Positions 6,513-15,708 are shown, counted from the stretch's first letter. The stretch is DNA of 45,841 nucleotides from Microcaldota archaeon (GCA_030648615.1 JAUSHJ010000007.1:1-45841); one strand, 5' to 3'. Made by a program: numbers and translations. The notes: generated by a model from the letters alone, not told the origin.

Positions 6513-7703
6513 TCAGTTTCTAAAAATCCTCACTGAATAAAGCACAAAAATAATCAAAATTATAGTACCCAATCCGCCAATCATCTCATAGTCAGAATAA
6601 TAAAATGGCGCACTTTTTCTCACATAACTACTAGCACCAGCATCAGTCAAACTACCGTAGGCACTCACTGCATTACTCCTTATAGTTCGATTTATTTCAA
6701 TAATATTGCCAAAATAATCATAAAGCACCAGTGTAAGGTTATTATCTCCAAGAATAGCGGGATATGTAGAATTAATCGCATAAATATAAGCAAATGAATC
6801 GTTACTTACTTCAATAGAAATTGGAGTTGTTTTCACACTATATTCGCTCACGGTAAAATTACTACTATCGTTGTAATTTAGAGTATAAATAGACTGAAGA
6901 CCATTCGAAGTGTTAATTTCAAATGTTTTTAGTCTCCTGCTATTAATAGGAACGCCATTCAATAGCACATCCGCAAGATAAAACTTCCGTGAAGAAAGCA
7001 CAAGATTGTCGAAATGGTTATTATGATACCATTGCTCACCGGTAACTGGTGCAATCAACAAATTAATGTACTTCCTACCGGAAACAGTAAAATTCTTGGA
7101 ATTATAAAACGGTATTTCATAAATTTTATCGTATTCACTGAACACGGAGCCACATGTAGTACCTTCACTATCTAAAACTGAATTATAATCCTCTCTGGCA
7201 TAAGTAAAATGAAATGAGCCTTGTATAGTAACCGTAAGATTATCAGCACCATCACTATCTTCAAATGAAAATGAATTGGGTACTAAAACGTAATTATTTC
7301 CACCAGAATTTATCGGAATTGTCACAGTATTATTGTGAAATGTCAATATCACACTACCTTCGAATACCTTATCCTTAAATTCTGTCAAAAAACGCCCCTG
7401 ACAGATACCATCTTCGGTATATTCTCCACCTGAAGAGTACCGTGCATTTCTCGAAAATATTACATAATTCTGATTACCGCTTAAAATAGAGCCATCGACC
7501 ATTGAAGATGCTAGTTCCAGAGTCAGGTTGGCATAAGAAACTGGATTTTCGACACTGGATTCTCCGTTTCCAGTAAAACTAGAATAAAATGAAAGAGAAG
7601 ATGCTACACCGACATTATGAGAACTGATATCATTAATTGGAGAATCGAAAAAAATACTGAATGATAACGGAAATAGAAGAATTAGAATTACAATAAGCTT
7701 CAT
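6513..7703 (-). CDS. Secreted/membrane-anchored protein of unknown function
   Basis: 396 aa with an N-terminal signal peptide (about residues 1-16), a large beta-rich external region with many N-x-S/T sequons, and a C-terminal membrane helix (about 375-393) followed by RIFRN. This is the layout of an archaeal cell-surface protein. Its start overlaps the end of the upstream gene by 4 bp, so the two are probably cotranscribed and may act together. Confidence 0.75.
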   Translation of the reverse strand: MKLIVILILLFPLSFSIFFDSPINDISSHNVGVASSLSFYSSFTGNGESSVENPVSYANLTLELASSMVDGSILSGNQNYVIFSRNARYSSGGEYTEDGICQGRFLTEFKDKVFEGSVILTFHNNTVTIPINSGGNNYVLVPNSFSFEDSDGADNLTVTIQGSFHFTYAREDYNSVLDSEGTTCGSVFSEYDKIYEIPFYNSKNFTVSGRKYINLLIAPVTGEQWYHNNHFDNLVLSSRKFYLADVLLNGVPINSRRLKTFEINTSNGLQSIYTLNYNDSSNFTVSEYSVKTTPISIEVSNDSFAYIYAINSTYPAILGDNNLTLVLYDYFGNIIEINRTIRSNAVSAYGSLTDAGASSYVRKSAPFYYSDYEMIGGLGTIILIIFVLYSVRIFRN

Positions 7704-9586
7704 AGTAATTCATCCAGGGAATCAAGAGTTACGATAGAAATAAGGTTATTCCCCTGTTTCAAACGTAGCTGCGCCAACTGACTATTGTTAAGTGATGAAT
7801 AAAAAATCTTTAGTTCCCCATCATCTTCGAATACTACCACTCCTTTGCCGGAGAATTTTGTATTCGGAAAACCTATCTCAAAATTATTAGTTTTTATTTT
7901 GTCCCCCATAACAATAAAGCTAATACCTTGAGATATTAGTTTTTCTTTTATGGCACGCAGCAAATAATTCCTTTTTGCGTTTTGTTTTGATTTCAATTGA
8001 TAATAATTTTTATGATTTTCGATAATTCCCATTTTGTTAAGTTGCTGTAGCAATTCTTCCACATTACCTTCGGTAACTTCAGCTCCTTCGGTTGCAAATT
8101 TCTTTAGAGAAAACGAAAATTCCTTTGAGGTTATAGGTTCAGAAACTCCAAGAAAAATAGGGGTATTTTTAAATGCAGCAACTGCACTTTCTACAGTAAT
8201 TTTTATCTCTTTTCTAATTTCATTTGGAGTATTTCCGATTCTAATCGTATAGCTAGGTTTTCTACTAAATCGCGCAAAAAGAAAGATAATTATAATAAGA
8301 ATTGCACCTGGAAATCCATATTTTATATACACGTCAATTATACTTTCATAATTATTCTCAACTTCAACCGAGTAATAGTGATTTGATAGAAAAAAATTAA
8401 ACAAATTCTTTCCCTTTTTCAACTGTGCTTGAATAGTAATAACTCCATTATTTATAACGTAAGATTGTTTCTCTAGACCATCATTAAGAGAAACTAATAC
8501 TTTCTCGCTTTTTATTGGAACACCATCGATAGTTGCATTGAAAGTATAAAATCTCCCAGAAGCAGATAGAGGAGTTATGATTACTTCTTTAACATGTAGA
8601 ATGCCACCACCAATGACACCAGAATTATCCACTATTTTAAGCATATATGTACCGGATTTAGAAAATAAAATGTCTTTTCTAAATGATTCTTCTTCTGAAA
8701 CACGTTTAAGTTCTTCATTTTGGATAATTAGGTCATCTTTTTCTATCACAAATGATGCACTACCATTGGTCTTTGGTAATGAAAAATAGATTGTTGCAGT
8801 TTCACCTGGAAATATCTGAATTAAGCCTAATGAAATTTGAGAGGTATTTCGATCAGAATAATCAGTTATGTCGTATGAATTATTATTAGTTCGGATAACA
8901 CGAATGAACGATGCGTTGGTATTATTTATTATAATGGTTTTAAGGCCAATACCAGAAAGATAAAAAGATTCCTCATATTTCAAAGTCCAATTACTTTCTG
9001 CAATGTAATCTATAAAAGAAGAATCTAGATTAAGATCGTCTGGCATTACTTCCTTTACCACAAATTTACTCTTATTTTTATCGTCTAGAGTAGAGTACCA
9101 ATCGAATTTTTTTATTCCATCATCTATAATAAGGTCTTTTTTTCCATAATAAATTACAGTGATATTATCTTGATTTTTCACATTTTCAAGAAAAGAAATT
9201 GGCATTGCACCTGTAGGCAATAGATAGGTACCTGAAATTATTGTAGAAAATGGAGAAACTGTATTTATTTTGTAACCATATTTTTCAAGCTGCATGGTAG
9301 CATTTATGAATAAACCTATTTTTTGATTACCTATCCCTTGGTCTTTTACTATAAATATGTTTTGAGATGGTTTCTCAGAATATGCAAGAAATCTTACGAA
9401 TTGATTCCCAGAATAATTAACATTAGCATAACCATAGTCACCAACACGACCCATGGAAATCACTTGAAAATTTATTTTTAATTGTTTCTGAGAAGTATTA
9501 ATTTCAACAGGACTAATGAACACAGCAACTAGAGCTAAAACGATCAATATCCCGAAAACAATAAATGCAATTTCTTTTGTATTCAT
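7700..9586 (-). CDS. Membrane protein with external domain and cytoplasmic winged-helix-like tail
   Basis: 628 aa. Signal-anchor helix at about residues 6-26, an extracellular sequon-rich region to about 418, a second membrane helix (FPGAILIIIIFLFARF) at about 424-440, and a cytoplasmic C-terminal ~190 residues. Part of the tail (TSKEFSF...VEELLQQLNKMGIIE) reads like a winged helix. The architecture suggests sensing outside and regulation inside, but this is inference. It sits between pheS and a 4-bp-overlapping secreted partner. Confidence 0.75.
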   Translation of the reverse strand: MNTKEIAFIVFGILIVLALVAVFISPVEINTSQKQLKINFQVISMGRVGDYGYANVNYSGNQFVRFLAYSEKPSQNIFIVKDQGIGNQKIGLFINATMQLEKYGYKINTVSPFSTIISGTYLLPTGAMPISFLENVKNQDNITVIYYGKKDLIIDDGIKKFDWYSTLDDKNKSKFVVKEVMPDDLNLDSSFIDYIAESNWTLKYEESFYLSGIGLKTIIINNTNASFIRVIRTNNNSYDITDYSDRNTSQISLGLIQIFPGETATIYFSLPKTNGSASFVIEKDDLIIQNEELKRVSEEESFRKDILFSKSGTYMLKIVDNSGVIGGGILHVKEVIITPLSASGRFYTFNATIDGVPIKSEKVLVSLNDGLEKQSYVINNGVITIQAQLKKGKNLFNFFLSNHYYSVEVENNYESIIDVYIKYGFPGAILIIIIFLFARFSRKPSYTIRIGNTPNEIRKEIKITVESAVAAFKNTPIFLGVSEPITSKEFSFSLKKFATEGAEVTEGNVEELLQQLNKMGIIENHKNYYQLKSKQNAKRNYLLRAIKEKLISQGISFIVMGDKIKTNNFEIGFPNTKFSGKGVVVFEDDGELKIFYSSLNNSQLAQLRLKQGNNLISIVTLDSLDELL

Positions 9587-9597
9587 TTTACACCCTA

Positions 9598-11103
9598 TTA
9601 ACCTTTATGATGCCTAGTCACATCCCTTGAATTTTTGAGGAATTCAAGGTCAGTGCGGCTTCGTGCCACATCTCCAATTTTTCCACTCTTGGAAAAATGG
9701 ACCCCAAATTCACTAGAATTTGTAGGTCTTGAATTCTTAAGGAATTCAAGGTCGTTCTTATAAATTGTCCTCATGTCCTTGATATCAAGCTGCATCATTA
9801 GGGGTCTCTCTAGACTAAGACCCCATGCAAGAACCGGATAAGTATTAGCGAGAGGTATGCTAACTTCTGGCCTAAGTATACCAGCACCACCTATTTCCAT
9901 CCACTCCTGTTTAGGTTCATAAAATATTTCTATTTCTAAGCTAGGTTCCGTATAGGGAAAGAAACTTGGCCTGAATCTTATTTTTTCAAAACCCAACTTT
10001 CTGTAAAATTCCTTTAGAATACCTAGTAAGTCCCTAAAACTTGCATCTTTCCATGAGATTATGCCTTCCACCTGATGGAACTCCGCAAGGTGCTTATAAT
10101 CTGTAGCTTCGTTCCTAAAAACTCTGCCTATAGTAAAATATTTTTTTGGTTTATCATTCTTAAGTGCAGCAACATATCTTGCACTAAGAGCAGTAGTGTG
10201 GGTTCTAAGCACAGTTCTTTTCGCTTCCTCTTCACTCCATTGATATTTCCAGCCTTCTTCGTGTGCTTTTTTTACTCGTGCAACTAGTTTAGAATCAAAC
10301 AGTTCTGATTTTTTATTTAAATAAAATGTATCTGCAAGTTCACGAGCAGGATGATCCTGAGGTTGAAATAGTGCATCAAAATTCCAAAAAGTACTTTCTA
10401 CGATGTCTCCTTCCATTTCTTCAAAACCCAGTTCTGCAAATATTTGTTTTATACGGTCAGTCATTTTAGTTACTGGATGATTTTTTCCAACCTGAGCATC
10501 CGAACTTTCAACTGAAACATCAAAACTTTCTTCTGAAACGTGATAAGGTTTCCCAGTGTAATGAACCAATAGATCTTTTGTTATTGATTGCGTAAAAAGT
10601 TTCCTTGTAATAAATTCTTCTTTTAGTTCTAATGAGATGTCTTTTAATTTGTCTTCAGGATTTTCACTAATTTTAGTAGCCAATGCATTACAAAATTCGG
10701 TTCTTTTCTTTTCTACTGCAACTTCAGTATCCCTAGGAATAATATTACCATTTTCTATTGTAATAAAACCTTTTGATTTTGCCCATCTTATTTCTGACAG
10801 TTCGTCTTGAGATAGTTCTCCTGCTGATAATTTTTTTCCCTGTAGTTTTGCATCCATTGCTTTCTTAAAAATTAGAAATTCTGGACCTCCAGAACGATAT
10901 CCATGAGCTTTGGTTGTAACAAATAAATTTTCCTTTCCAGATTGACTCTGCTCCACTGAAACATAGCCATTTTCTTTCAGAGATTCGATTATCCTTCTGA
11001 CGCTATCTATATTTAGCTTCGTTTCTAAAGCGATATATTCTAATGACATTATTGAATTTCTAGATTTAATGAGTTCAATAACTTTGTCTTCCCCTACATA
11101 CAT
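9598..11103 (-). CDS. pheS: Phenylalanyl-tRNA synthetase alpha subunit with an extended tail
   Basis: 501 aa from ATG 11103 (a GTG four codons earlier is possible). Class II synthetase core; charges tRNA-Phe with PheT, which is not in the window. N-terminal winged-helix region to about 75, motif 2 (GRVFRNEATDYKHLAEFHQVEG region) and motif 3 (AWGLSLERPLMM). The native end is probably ...YKNDLEFLKNSR; a further ~42 residues include a second copy TDLEFLKNSR. That tail is encoded by a palindrome array and looks like an in-frame insertion. A tRNA-Phe gene lies elsewhere in the window (22829). Confidence 0.93.
   Translation of the reverse strand: MYVGEDKVIELIKSRNSIMSLEYIALETKLNIDSVRRIIESLKENGYVSVEQSQSGKENLFVTTKAHGYRSGGPEFLIFKKAMDAKLQGKKLSAGELSQDELSEIRWAKSKGFITIENGNIIPRDTEVAVEKKRTEFCNALATKISENPEDKLKDISLELKEEFITRKLFTQSITKDLLVHYTGKPYHVSEESFDVSVESSDAQVGKNHPVTKMTDRIKQIFAELGFEEMEGDIVESTFWNFDALFQPQDHPARELADTFYLNKKSELFDSKLVARVKKAHEEGWKYQWSEEEAKRTVLRTHTTALSARYVAALKNDKPKKYFTIGRVFRNEATDYKHLAEFHQVEGIISWKDASFRDLLGILKEFYRKLGFEKIRFRPSFFPYTEPSLEIEIFYEPKQEWMEIGGAGILRPEVSIPLANTYPVLAWGLSLERPLMMQLDIKDMRTIYKNDLEFLKNSRPTNSSEFGVHFSKSGKIGDVARSRTDLEFLKNSRDVTRHHKG
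9625..9750. repeat. Stem-loop array forming the 3' end of pheS
   Basis: Stems: 9625-9633/9641-9649; 9673-9685/9690-9701 with a bulged A at 9676; 9705-9711/9716-9722; 9728-9736/9742-9750. A weaker stem lies near 9653-9668. The first and last units are diverged copies of the same ~25 bp (CTTGAATTyTTrAGGAATTCAAGGTC), about 102 bp apart, so the insertion keeps the reading frame (34 codons). Confidence 0.8.
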
Positions 11104-11116
11104 AAAATCAACCACT

Positions 11117-11932
11117 TCATTTAAGTTTAAATCTAAGATATATATAGGAACCAGTAAGAATAATTACTATTGCTATCAACGCTAATCCTTGACCACCATT
11201 AAACGATTCCTGAAGACTTCTGAGCAAATCTGAGAAAAACTCAGTGACTTCTTTATCAAGGCTTTCTTCTACCTCGAATTCCATAGCAAACTTGACTAAA
11301 ATTATATTTGACCAGCTAAGATTACGTATGTTGGTTGGAAACTTCAGTTCTGTATCTTCAGGAACTGGATTAAGATTTAAAAGTAAACTATTTTCAGGAA
11401 ACTCTATGTTAAGGAAGGTAATTTCATCTAAGATAAGGTCTGACTGATCAGTAGAATCGAAATATAACGAAGATGGATTAAGAGTATAACGCGTAGTTCT
11501 AGGCTTTTGGTTGCTTATTGAAAATATACCAGTTCCTGGCATACTAAGACCTGTGGACTTATTATAGAATGGCAATGCTGTATATTCTATAATTAGTTCC
11601 CCCCTGCAAGTATCAACAAATGCATTACATTTTTTCAAAGGCTGTGGCTTTAGTCTAAAATTAGTTATATCAGCAGCATTGGGATTAGTGTGAAGCCTTA
11701 ATTCTCTTATGCCAGTAGTAAGAGACCAAGATGATAAATCATTTTTATTAATTATGCTCTCGTAAAGAGACTTTGAATAGGCTGTTTTAACCAGGAATTG
11801 ATATCTTTCTTGTATCAGAACTGAACCATCTTTATTGATATTTTTTATAGTAACATCAACCTGCTGAATCTGAAAATCAGCATAGACGGCAGATACTATA
11901 AGAAAAAATAGTAATAAGTACCTTAGATGCAT
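11117..11932 (-). CDS. Secreted, C-terminally anchored hypothetical protein
   Basis: 271 aa. Signal peptide at about residues 1-18 (ends SAVYA), a beta-rich external domain with a pair of cysteines near 102 and 108, and a C-terminal membrane helix at about 249-266 followed by RFKLK. No family recognised. Directly upstream of pheS on the same strand (1-base gap to pheS's possible GTG), so probably cotranscribed. Confidence 0.7.
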   Translation of the reverse strand: MHLRYLLLFFLIVSAVYADFQIQQVDVTIKNINKDGSVLIQERYQFLVKTAYSKSLYESIINKNDLSSWSLTTGIRELRLHTNPNAADITNFRLKPQPLKKCNAFVDTCRGELIIEYTALPFYNKSTGLSMPGTGIFSISNQKPRTTRYTLNPSSLYFDSTDQSDLILDEITFLNIEFPENSLLLNLNPVPEDTELKFPTNIRNLSWSNIILVKFAMEFEVEESLDKEVTEFFSDLLRSLQESFNGGQGLALIAIVIILTGSYIYLRFKLK

Positions 11933-12017
11933 AAAAAAATTACCTGGTTAAGGTTTAAAATATATATGTATAAATAGAAAATAGGAATATAAATCTAATT
12001 AATGGAGGCGAATAAAA

Positions 12018-12410
12018 ATGATTACTGGTGGACGAATAGACTCAATTGCAGGAAAGAAAACTAGTGAAGATCAGATAAAAGGTCTTAACATAAATATTGC
12101 AATAGACACTGTAAAAATTAATGGTCAAAAAATAGAAGTTGGCTATACTTATATTGCCAGTTACCCAGATAACGTAGGTGAAATGACAATAAAGGGAGTA
12201 CTTTTTGCAGATGAAGACAAAAAAATATCAAAAGAAGTTGAAATTGAATGGCAAAAAAATAAGAAAATACCTCAGGTTTATGCTGAGACAATATTAAATG
12301 CTATAAATTACACTGGTTCTGCAAATGGGACGTTAATAGCTAGGGTGCTTAATCTTTCACCACCATTGGTCCCCCCTAGAATATCGCTTAGTGAAGCTGC
12401 AAAGAAATAG
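12018..12410 (+). CDS. Conserved archaeal small protein of unknown function
   Basis: 130 aa, soluble. The pattern (INGQKIEVGYTYIASYPDNVGEMTIKG..., then a WQKNKKIPQ segment and a C-terminal LSPPLVPPRI) resembles a widespread uncharacterised archaeal protein of this length with a proline-rich end. Strong GGAGG upstream of ATG and a TATA-like TTTAAAATATATA at about 11955-11967. Followed 7 bp later by a lipoprotein gene. Confidence 0.7.
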   Translation: MITGGRIDSIAGKKTSEDQIKGLNINIAIDTVKINGQKIEVGYTYIASYPDNVGEMTIKGVLFADEDKKISKEVEIEWQKNKKIPQVYAETILNAINYTGSANGTLIARVLNLSPPLVPPRISLSEAAKK

Positions 12411-12417
12411 TGAATAC

Positions 12418-12960
12418 ATGAGGCTACTAATTATTTCTTTTTTTATTTTAATTATTCTTTTTGGTTGTACAGGACAACCATCAGCAACTAATGATACAAA
12501 AACTACGGTTTCTTCTGATAACACTACAACTAAAGTAGATGATATTACTCCAGTTATTCCAAAAAATGATAGCGAAATTATTACAAGTGACATACTGAAA
12601 TACAGTCTTCCTTGTGAACCTTCCAAAGATGGAACTATTGAAACAATTGGAATTGAAACCAAAACATTTCTCGGTAAAAAATATGATGTATGCCACACTA
12701 GAACAAGAATGGCAAACCCACCACAGGGAGGTACTGGTACACCTAAATTGATAGGCCAGGATACTTGGGGATATTTGGATATCGGCGGTGCTTCAGAAAT
12801 ACCAATATTTAGTTATGATTACGTACTCTACACCGACAACTATTTTGAAGGTGGAGTTACTTATCAGAAAAAAGATGGATTAACTTGCGTCAGTTATAAT
12901 TACGGACCTGCACCAAAGAACATAGAAGCTTATGTTGAAGCAGATTTCAAATGTCAATAG
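12418..12960 (+). CDS. Lipoprotein of unknown function
   Basis: 180 aa from ATG 12418. MRLLIISFFILIILFGCTG is a lipoprotein signal: hydrophobic core then lipobox LFGC, with Cys17 as the lipid site. A Thr/Ser-rich linker follows, then a ~120-residue domain with several cysteines. I reject the GTG start nine codons upstream because it would place the signal internally. Unknown family; attached to the outer face of the cell membrane. Confidence 0.75.
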   Translation: MRLLIISFFILIILFGCTGQPSATNDTKTTVSSDNTTTKVDDITPVIPKNDSEIITSDILKYSLPCEPSKDGTIETIGIETKTFLGKKYDVCHTRTRMANPPQGGTGTPKLIGQDTWGYLDIGGASEIPIFSYDYVLYTDNYFEGGVTYQKKDGLTCVSYNYGPAPKNIEAYVEADFKCQ

Positions 12961-12969
12961 AAACTGAAC

Positions 12970-13160
12970 TTATTTTATTAGTGGATAATACGAATATGTA
13001 TGCTCTGCAAATACAAGAAGACTATCGTAGTTCTTAATCAATTTACTGAATTCTGTTCTCAATTGAATCATTAATTCGTGAAATGCCTGTGAATTTTCGA
13101 TTTCCACATCAAGTTCAATGTTCCATTCACCCATGCAAAGATCGATATCAATTATGTTCG
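12970..13160 (-). pseudogene. C-terminal remnant of an Lrp/AsnC-like regulator
   Basis: The last ~61 codons read IIDIDLCMGEWNIELDVEI...NYDSLLVFAEHTYSYYPLIK, which has the look of the ligand-sensing C-terminal domain of archaeal Lrp/AsnC-type regulators (strand, GEW/SWD, strand, helix, closing EH...YYP). The open frame extends to 13299, but upstream of about 13160 it is only antisense to the neighbouring gene. The DNA-binding half is missing, so I call it a truncated remnant. Confidence 0.45.
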
Positions 13161-13747
13161 GGTGGCCACAGGATAACGAAAAGAATTTGCAATTAATAAG
13201 AAAAAGAGCGAGAGAAGTAAGAGAAACTATAGATAGAGTAAACTCGAGCTCTTCCAGAGCAGTAAAAACTGGTGTGAATTTAAGCATGTTTTGCCTCATG
13301 CCACTTCCTGGGACACCTGATTATTCGACCATGGGAAGCAGAATAGCTTATGATATAGAGAGAGACCCGGAACTATGGAATGTTTTCACTTCTGTTATTC
13401 AGGGAGATAACTTTAGTCCTGAAAGAATAACTGAACTTAGAAGGGAATTAATAGCTGAATTTTATAGTAATCAGCCTGATGGAAAAGTTAGGTCACAGTG
13501 GAAAGATGCAGGAAATATAACTATAGCGATGGATGACACTAAAAATAGCTTTAATTGGGCTGCTACACGTGTAATTGACATGTACCTTGCAGTTTTTGAT
13601 AATGTAATTTATCATACAAATAGGACGGAGAGAGAAGCGAAAGCTAATAAACTGAAAGAAGAAATGGAATCACTTAGAACAGAATGGAAAACTATTATAA
13701 TAAACATAGTTGAACTGTATCAAAAATTGTTGAGTATTAAAAAATAG
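13154..13747 (+). CDS. Hypothetical helical protein, possibly 5'-truncated
   Basis: About 197 aa if ATG 13154 is used; ATG 13118 is in frame but lies within the opposing regulator remnant. No ribosome binding site or TATA-like box is convincing at either start, so the N-terminus may have been lost at the rearrangement junction near 13155. The product is charged and helical with no signal or membrane segment. No family recognised. Confidence 0.55.
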   Translation: MFGWPQDNEKNLQLIRKRAREVRETIDRVNSSSSRAVKTGVNLSMFCLMPLPGTPDYSTMGSRIAYDIERDPELWNVFTSVIQGDNFSPERITELRRELIAEFYSNQPDGKVRSQWKDAGNITIAMDDTKNSFNWAATRVIDMYLAVFDNVIYHTNRTEREAKANKLKEEMESLRTEWKTIIINIVELYQKLLSIKK

Positions 13748-13755
13748 GATAAGAA

Positions 13756-13780
13756 ATCGATTATCACGGAAGTAATCGAT
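13756..13780. terminator. Stem-loop between convergent genes
   Basis: ATCGATTA (13756-13763) pairs with TAATCGAT (13773-13780), 8 bp perfect, 9-nt loop. It sits at the meeting point of two convergent genes and overlaps the end of the minus-strand gene. A bidirectional end structure is plausible; there is no clear T tract. Confidence 0.35.
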
Positions 13781-14531
13781 AAAGTCCGCCATTAGAAAGC
13801 AATTCTTCCGTAAATAGAACTTCAGAACGCAAATCATCAATTATTTCTTTTCGTCTAGCTTCTGAAATGCCTAAATAGGTAAAAACCTGAACTAGATCGA
13901 ATGTTCCACCTACATAAACTTTTCCTTGTCTGTCAACAATTGCAGCATCGCTACGAAGACCCTCTTCAACATCAGCATTGAAAAAAACTATTTTAGCTCT
14001 TTCTTCCAGAAGAACTCTCAGAACTTTAAGGGCGTTTTCTTTGATACCACTAATAACGTATGCATCAATGGTTGGGGCATTACCTCGCAGTTTGTTAATA
14101 ACACGGTAAAATAGATCATCTCCGCTAACAGCATTATAAAATTCTCGAATGCCAATTTCAGTTACACTATCATCTATATGCGCAAGACCAATAGTTTGTA
14201 TTCGTGAATCTTTCTTTGCTACCAGGATGAGAATGCTACACGTAGTTGCACGATCAGTATATAGTGACCTTGCATCTTCATTCGGATGAATAATTCCTGA
14301 ATGAGCTTGTTTGACTTCCGTACCGCTAAGACCAGTATAGCGAGCAATATTAGGCAACTCATCGAGCTTTGATGTATTTATTCTAGATAATTCTTCTAAA
14401 AATGTGTTGCGACTGATTGTAGTAACCCAGTTTCTTGGTAAAAAATCAGTTAGTTCTGGTTGAATAGCTCCCAAAGTAAGACAAACTCCAGCAGCAATTG
14501 CTAATCTAAGACGATGATGTTTAGTTTTCAT
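13764..14531 (-). CDS. Hypothetical protein with N-terminal signal anchor
   Basis: 255 aa from ATG 14531. The start is chosen because MKTKHHRLRLAIAAGVCLTLGAI forms a basic-then-hydrophobic signal anchor and lies just after the upstream stop. The remainder is a soluble alpha/beta-looking domain (for example TTCSILILVA, IDAYVISGIKENALKVL, AKIVFFNADVEEG). No family recognised. Probably cotranscribed with the membrane protein gene immediately upstream. Confidence 0.65.
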   Translation of the reverse strand: MKTKHHRLRLAIAAGVCLTLGAIQPELTDFLPRNWVTTISRNTFLEELSRINTSKLDELPNIARYTGLSGTEVKQAHSGIIHPNEDARSLYTDRATTCSILILVAKKDSRIQTIGLAHIDDSVTEIGIREFYNAVSGDDLFYRVINKLRGNAPTIDAYVISGIKENALKVLRVLLEERAKIVFFNADVEEGLRSDAAIVDRQGKVYVGGTFDLVQVFTYLGISEARRKEIIDDLRSEVLFTEELLSNGGLYRLLP

Positions 14532-14535
14532 AATA

Positions 14536-15513
14536 TTAACCAGAATTTTGTGCTCCTTCATTTTGAATTTTTTCGAACTCACGGATAATATGTGCAAACG
14601 AACCAACATCTACTTTTGAGTCATTTGAAACAGGAAATTCTCCAGCCATTTTAACTATATCTAACGATGGATCTTTTTCAAGAGAGGAAAGAAGGGCATT
14701 GATTGAACGCAAGGTGATTAAATCAGTTATCCTCTCACTGAATCTATGACCAAGCAGATCAGCATCAGCTTTTTTTAGCCGCTCGCATAGATATAGATAA
14801 TCGCTAATCTTCTTAGTTAATTCTTTATAAAATTCTAGAGATTCTTCAGATGTCCGAATAATCTTATCTTTCAAAACAAATGCTGAAGACTCTCCCTCCC
14901 ATAACGCATCAAATCTCCCCATAATTGAAACTACTGCAGCATTAATCTTTTTTCTTATGCTAATTAGTTCTACAATATCCTTAATTCCAGAAAGAATAAG
15001 AGTAAGTGAAGCAATAGCAGAGAGCACTACATTACGTAAAATAAGATACTTCTTATCTTCCCCTAATGATTGTAGAAATTCTGGATGTAGTTTGATTAGA
15101 TAAAAACCAGCAACGACTGGTAAACCATAATAAGATCCAGCGAGGAATTTCATAGTTTCTATGATATAATCTAGCGTGGAAAAAGGAGAATAGAATAATG
15201 GAGCCGCAATTGCAGTAAGATGCAGTTTTCTATAAATTTTGCGTTTTCCTTCTAGATGACTGAATAATTTTGCTTGTTCTTCTTTAACTGCATCGCCAAA
15301 TCTAACTGGATAAGATCCAACTAGATCAGGCTTATAATTAACATTTATCGCAAATGTCATATCTGAAAGAACGGCAGCTCTTACAACCTCTCGAATCCCT
15401 TCACAATCAGGTTTCAATTTTCTAATTTTATTTAGCCTTAATCGATTTATTGTTAATTCTGAAACGTGTTTTTCTTTAACTACCTGGATAGCACGTAATT
15501 TAATCGGTTCCAT
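14536..15513 (-). CDS. Hypothetical membrane protein
   Basis: 325 aa. Hydrophobic segments at about residues 107-125, 135-155 and 164-184 suggest two to three membrane helices, with a Lys/Arg-rich N-terminal domain and a helical C-terminal domain (about 195-315). No family recognised. The downstream signal-anchored protein gene starts 5 bp after its stop, which suggests a functional pair at the membrane. Confidence 0.65.
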   Translation of the reverse strand: MEPIKLRAIQVVKEKHVSELTINRLRLNKIRKLKPDCEGIREVVRAAVLSDMTFAINVNYKPDLVGSYPVRFGDAVKEEQAKLFSHLEGKRKIYRKLHLTAIAAPLFYSPFSTLDYIIETMKFLAGSYYGLPVVAGFYLIKLHPEFLQSLGEDKKYLILRNVVLSAIASLTLILSGIKDIVELISIRKKINAAVVSIMGRFDALWEGESSAFVLKDKIIRTSEESLEFYKELTKKISDYLYLCERLKKADADLLGHRFSERITDLITLRSINALLSSLEKDPSLDIVKMAGEFPVSNDSKVDVGSFAHIIREFEKIQNEGAQNSG

Positions 15514-15619
15514 GTATTGATAGTTAATAAAAATGTTTTATAATGTATGTATTTCAGAGAATTGAAAATTAAAATAAATAGAATAAGAAATTGAAAGAAG
15601 AAAAAGAAAAAAAAGATAC

Positions 15620-15676
15620 TAGACTCTAAACTCTAGACTAAAAACCCGAAACAGAAGACCCGAAACGATCAGGTGA
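15620..15676. repeat. A-rich dispersed intergenic repeat, copy 3
   Basis: CTAGACTCTAAACTCTAGACTAAAAACCCGAAACAG... style tract between two minus-strand genes. CCCGAAAC occurs twice, followed by the palindrome-rich GATCAGGTGATCAGG and the stem-loop at 15686-15707. Confidence 0.45.
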
Positions 15677-15685
15677 TCAGGTAAC

Positions 15686-15707
15686 GGCTGTCGCGTAGCG
15701 ACCTGCC
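15686..15707 (-). repeat. Stem-loop just after the thermosome stop codon
   Basis: Minus strand: GGC-AG-GTCGC-TAC-GCGAC-A-GCC. It begins 2 bases after the thermosome stop. A related element lies at 38775-38795 with GTCAC-TTC-GTGAC; the changed pair is compensated on the other arm. It could end the thermosome transcript or be a dispersed palindromic element. Confidence 0.65.
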
Positions 15708-15708
15708 A

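Noticed and set aside
13161-13299. N-terminal part of the Lrp-like minus ORF
   Set aside because: No helix-turn-helix; sequence is antisense to the plus-strand gene.
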